Shown here piece after piece: positions 6,780-7,374 of a stretch of 7,374 bases of DNA (position 1 is the stretch's first letter; each line of letters begins with the position of its first letter). The notes beneath the pieces are model-generated. The model saw only the letters and a program-made list of their open reading frames with translations. It searched no databases and had not been told where the DNA came from. The stretch is from Cytophagaceae bacterium UBA6715 (GTDB lineage: Bacteria; Bacteroidota; Bacteroidia; Cytophagales; Spirosomataceae): assembly GCA_002454335.1 (NCBI GenBank), contig DKIP01000026.1, forward strand, positions 1-7,374, in the 5' to 3' direction. The position numbers and the translations under genes were made by a program.

Positions 6780-7374
6780 GCAATAGGGATACGATTGTTT
6801 GTTCAAATTCATGAATCCAATCTGTGTAATAAACTCCAGTTCCAGGACCTGAAAAGCCTGTATGTATTTCGCGTACTTTGCCTGCTTTGTCTAAAATAAA
6901 CGTTGTTGGGTACCCATTGATTTTGTGTAACATCGGTAATACCTGAGCAATGGTTTCATCATTCGGTTGGCCTGCCAACAAAATTTCATATTCTACCCCG
7001 ATTCGCTTTTTGAAGTTTTCGATTTTGGGTCCAGAAATGCTTAGTTCAGGGGAATATTCGAAAGCAAGCCCAATCACCTCTACGCCTTGATCCTTCATCT
7101 TTTTGTAATAGGGTGCTAGAAAACGTGATTCATCAAGGCAGTTAGGACACCATGATCCCATCAATTCAATGATTACAACTTTGTTCTTGTAGCGCTCATC
7201 CTGCAGGCTTATCATTTTGCCTGCTGGGTTGGGTAAACTAAAGTTGATTCGGTCAAACCCAGGCTTTAAGTAAGTGAGTTTTTTTAGGTCGGGTAGACTT
7301 GCCTTATCATCTTTCATAGCTTTGAAATTGCGTTTGCCTGCTAGGCCGGAGAAAAATTGTCCTTCGATTTGATT
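6769..7374 (-). CDS. TlpA/ResA-like thiol-disulfide oxidoreductase, N-terminus beyond window
   Basis: The frame is open through the right edge of the window, so the start is not seen; 201 C-terminal residues are visible. It carries a thioredoxin fold of the TlpA/ResA (redoxin) type, usually periplasmic and used to reduce or rearrange disulfides, for example in cytochrome c maturation or oxidative stress defence. Seen: GSWCPNC with Cys76 and Cys79 of the fragment (codons at 7138-7149), a following helix with RFLAPYYKK, strand VEVIGLAFEY, and the cis-proline loop GYPTTF (Pro156). An ATG at 7317 lies in frame but the coding sequence continues upstream for at least 19 residues with family-like content (FFSGLAGKRNF), so it is probably internal. 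A longer N-terminal domain and signal peptide are expected. It is upstream of, and overlaps, the PAP2 gene by 11 bp. Confidence 0.87.
   Translation of the reverse strand, partial: NQIEGQFFSGLAGKRNFKAMKDDKASLPDLKKLTYLKPGFDRINFSLPNPAGKMISLQDERYKNKVVIIELMGSWCPNCLDESRFLAPYYKKMKDQGVEVIGLAFEYSPELSISGPKIENFKKRIGVEYEILLAGQPNDETIAQVLPMLHKINGYPTTFILDKAGKVREIHTGFSGPGTGVYYTDWIHEFEQTIVSLLHEK

Noticed and set aside
6780..6812. Upstream ATG for PAP2 adding 11 residues
   Set aside because: The added residues are polar and would precede a clear signal peptide that starts with its own Met and Lys residues.

Overview
This window looks like an ordinary chromosomal stretch of a Bacteroidota bacterium, perhaps of the Cytophagales type. 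The assignment is an inference. It rests on moderate-to-low GC, no Shine-Dalgarno sequences before any visible start, an MsbA-like exporter whose N-terminus fits Bacteroidota homologues, and a large TlpA/ResA-type thioredoxin-fold protein of the kind common in this phylum. Nothing marks a mobile element, and there is no tRNA, rRNA or CRISPR array.

Positions 1-3486 are an envelope-glycan block. A family 2 glycosyltransferase cut by the left edge (+) runs tail-to-tail into a second family 2 glycosyltransferase (-), overlapping it by 26 bp. That gene diverges from a complete MsbA-like ABC exporter (+) across a 50 bp gap. Both divergent genes appear to begin with TTG. Together they suggest synthesis and membrane flipping of a surface glycolipid or polysaccharide, but the substrate cannot be read from the sequence.

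Positions 3487-6105 hold two unrelated housekeeping genes on the + strand: a class I (I-beta type) aspartate aminotransferase and an NhaD-type Na+/H+ antiporter. A textbook intrinsic terminator separates them and ends only 11 nt before the antiporter ATG.

Positions 6102-7374 are a minus-strand operon: a TlpA-like thiol-disulfide protein cut by the right edge, then a PAP2 phosphatase with a signal peptide that starts inside the TlpA gene (11 bp overlap). The PAP2 gene ends tail-to-tail with the antiporter, and the two stop codons share bases.

I found no convincing undescribed system. The points worth a second look are the paired TTG starts, the terminator next to a start codon, the compact convergent gene ends with hairpins just beyond them, and the coupled TlpA-PAP2 pair.
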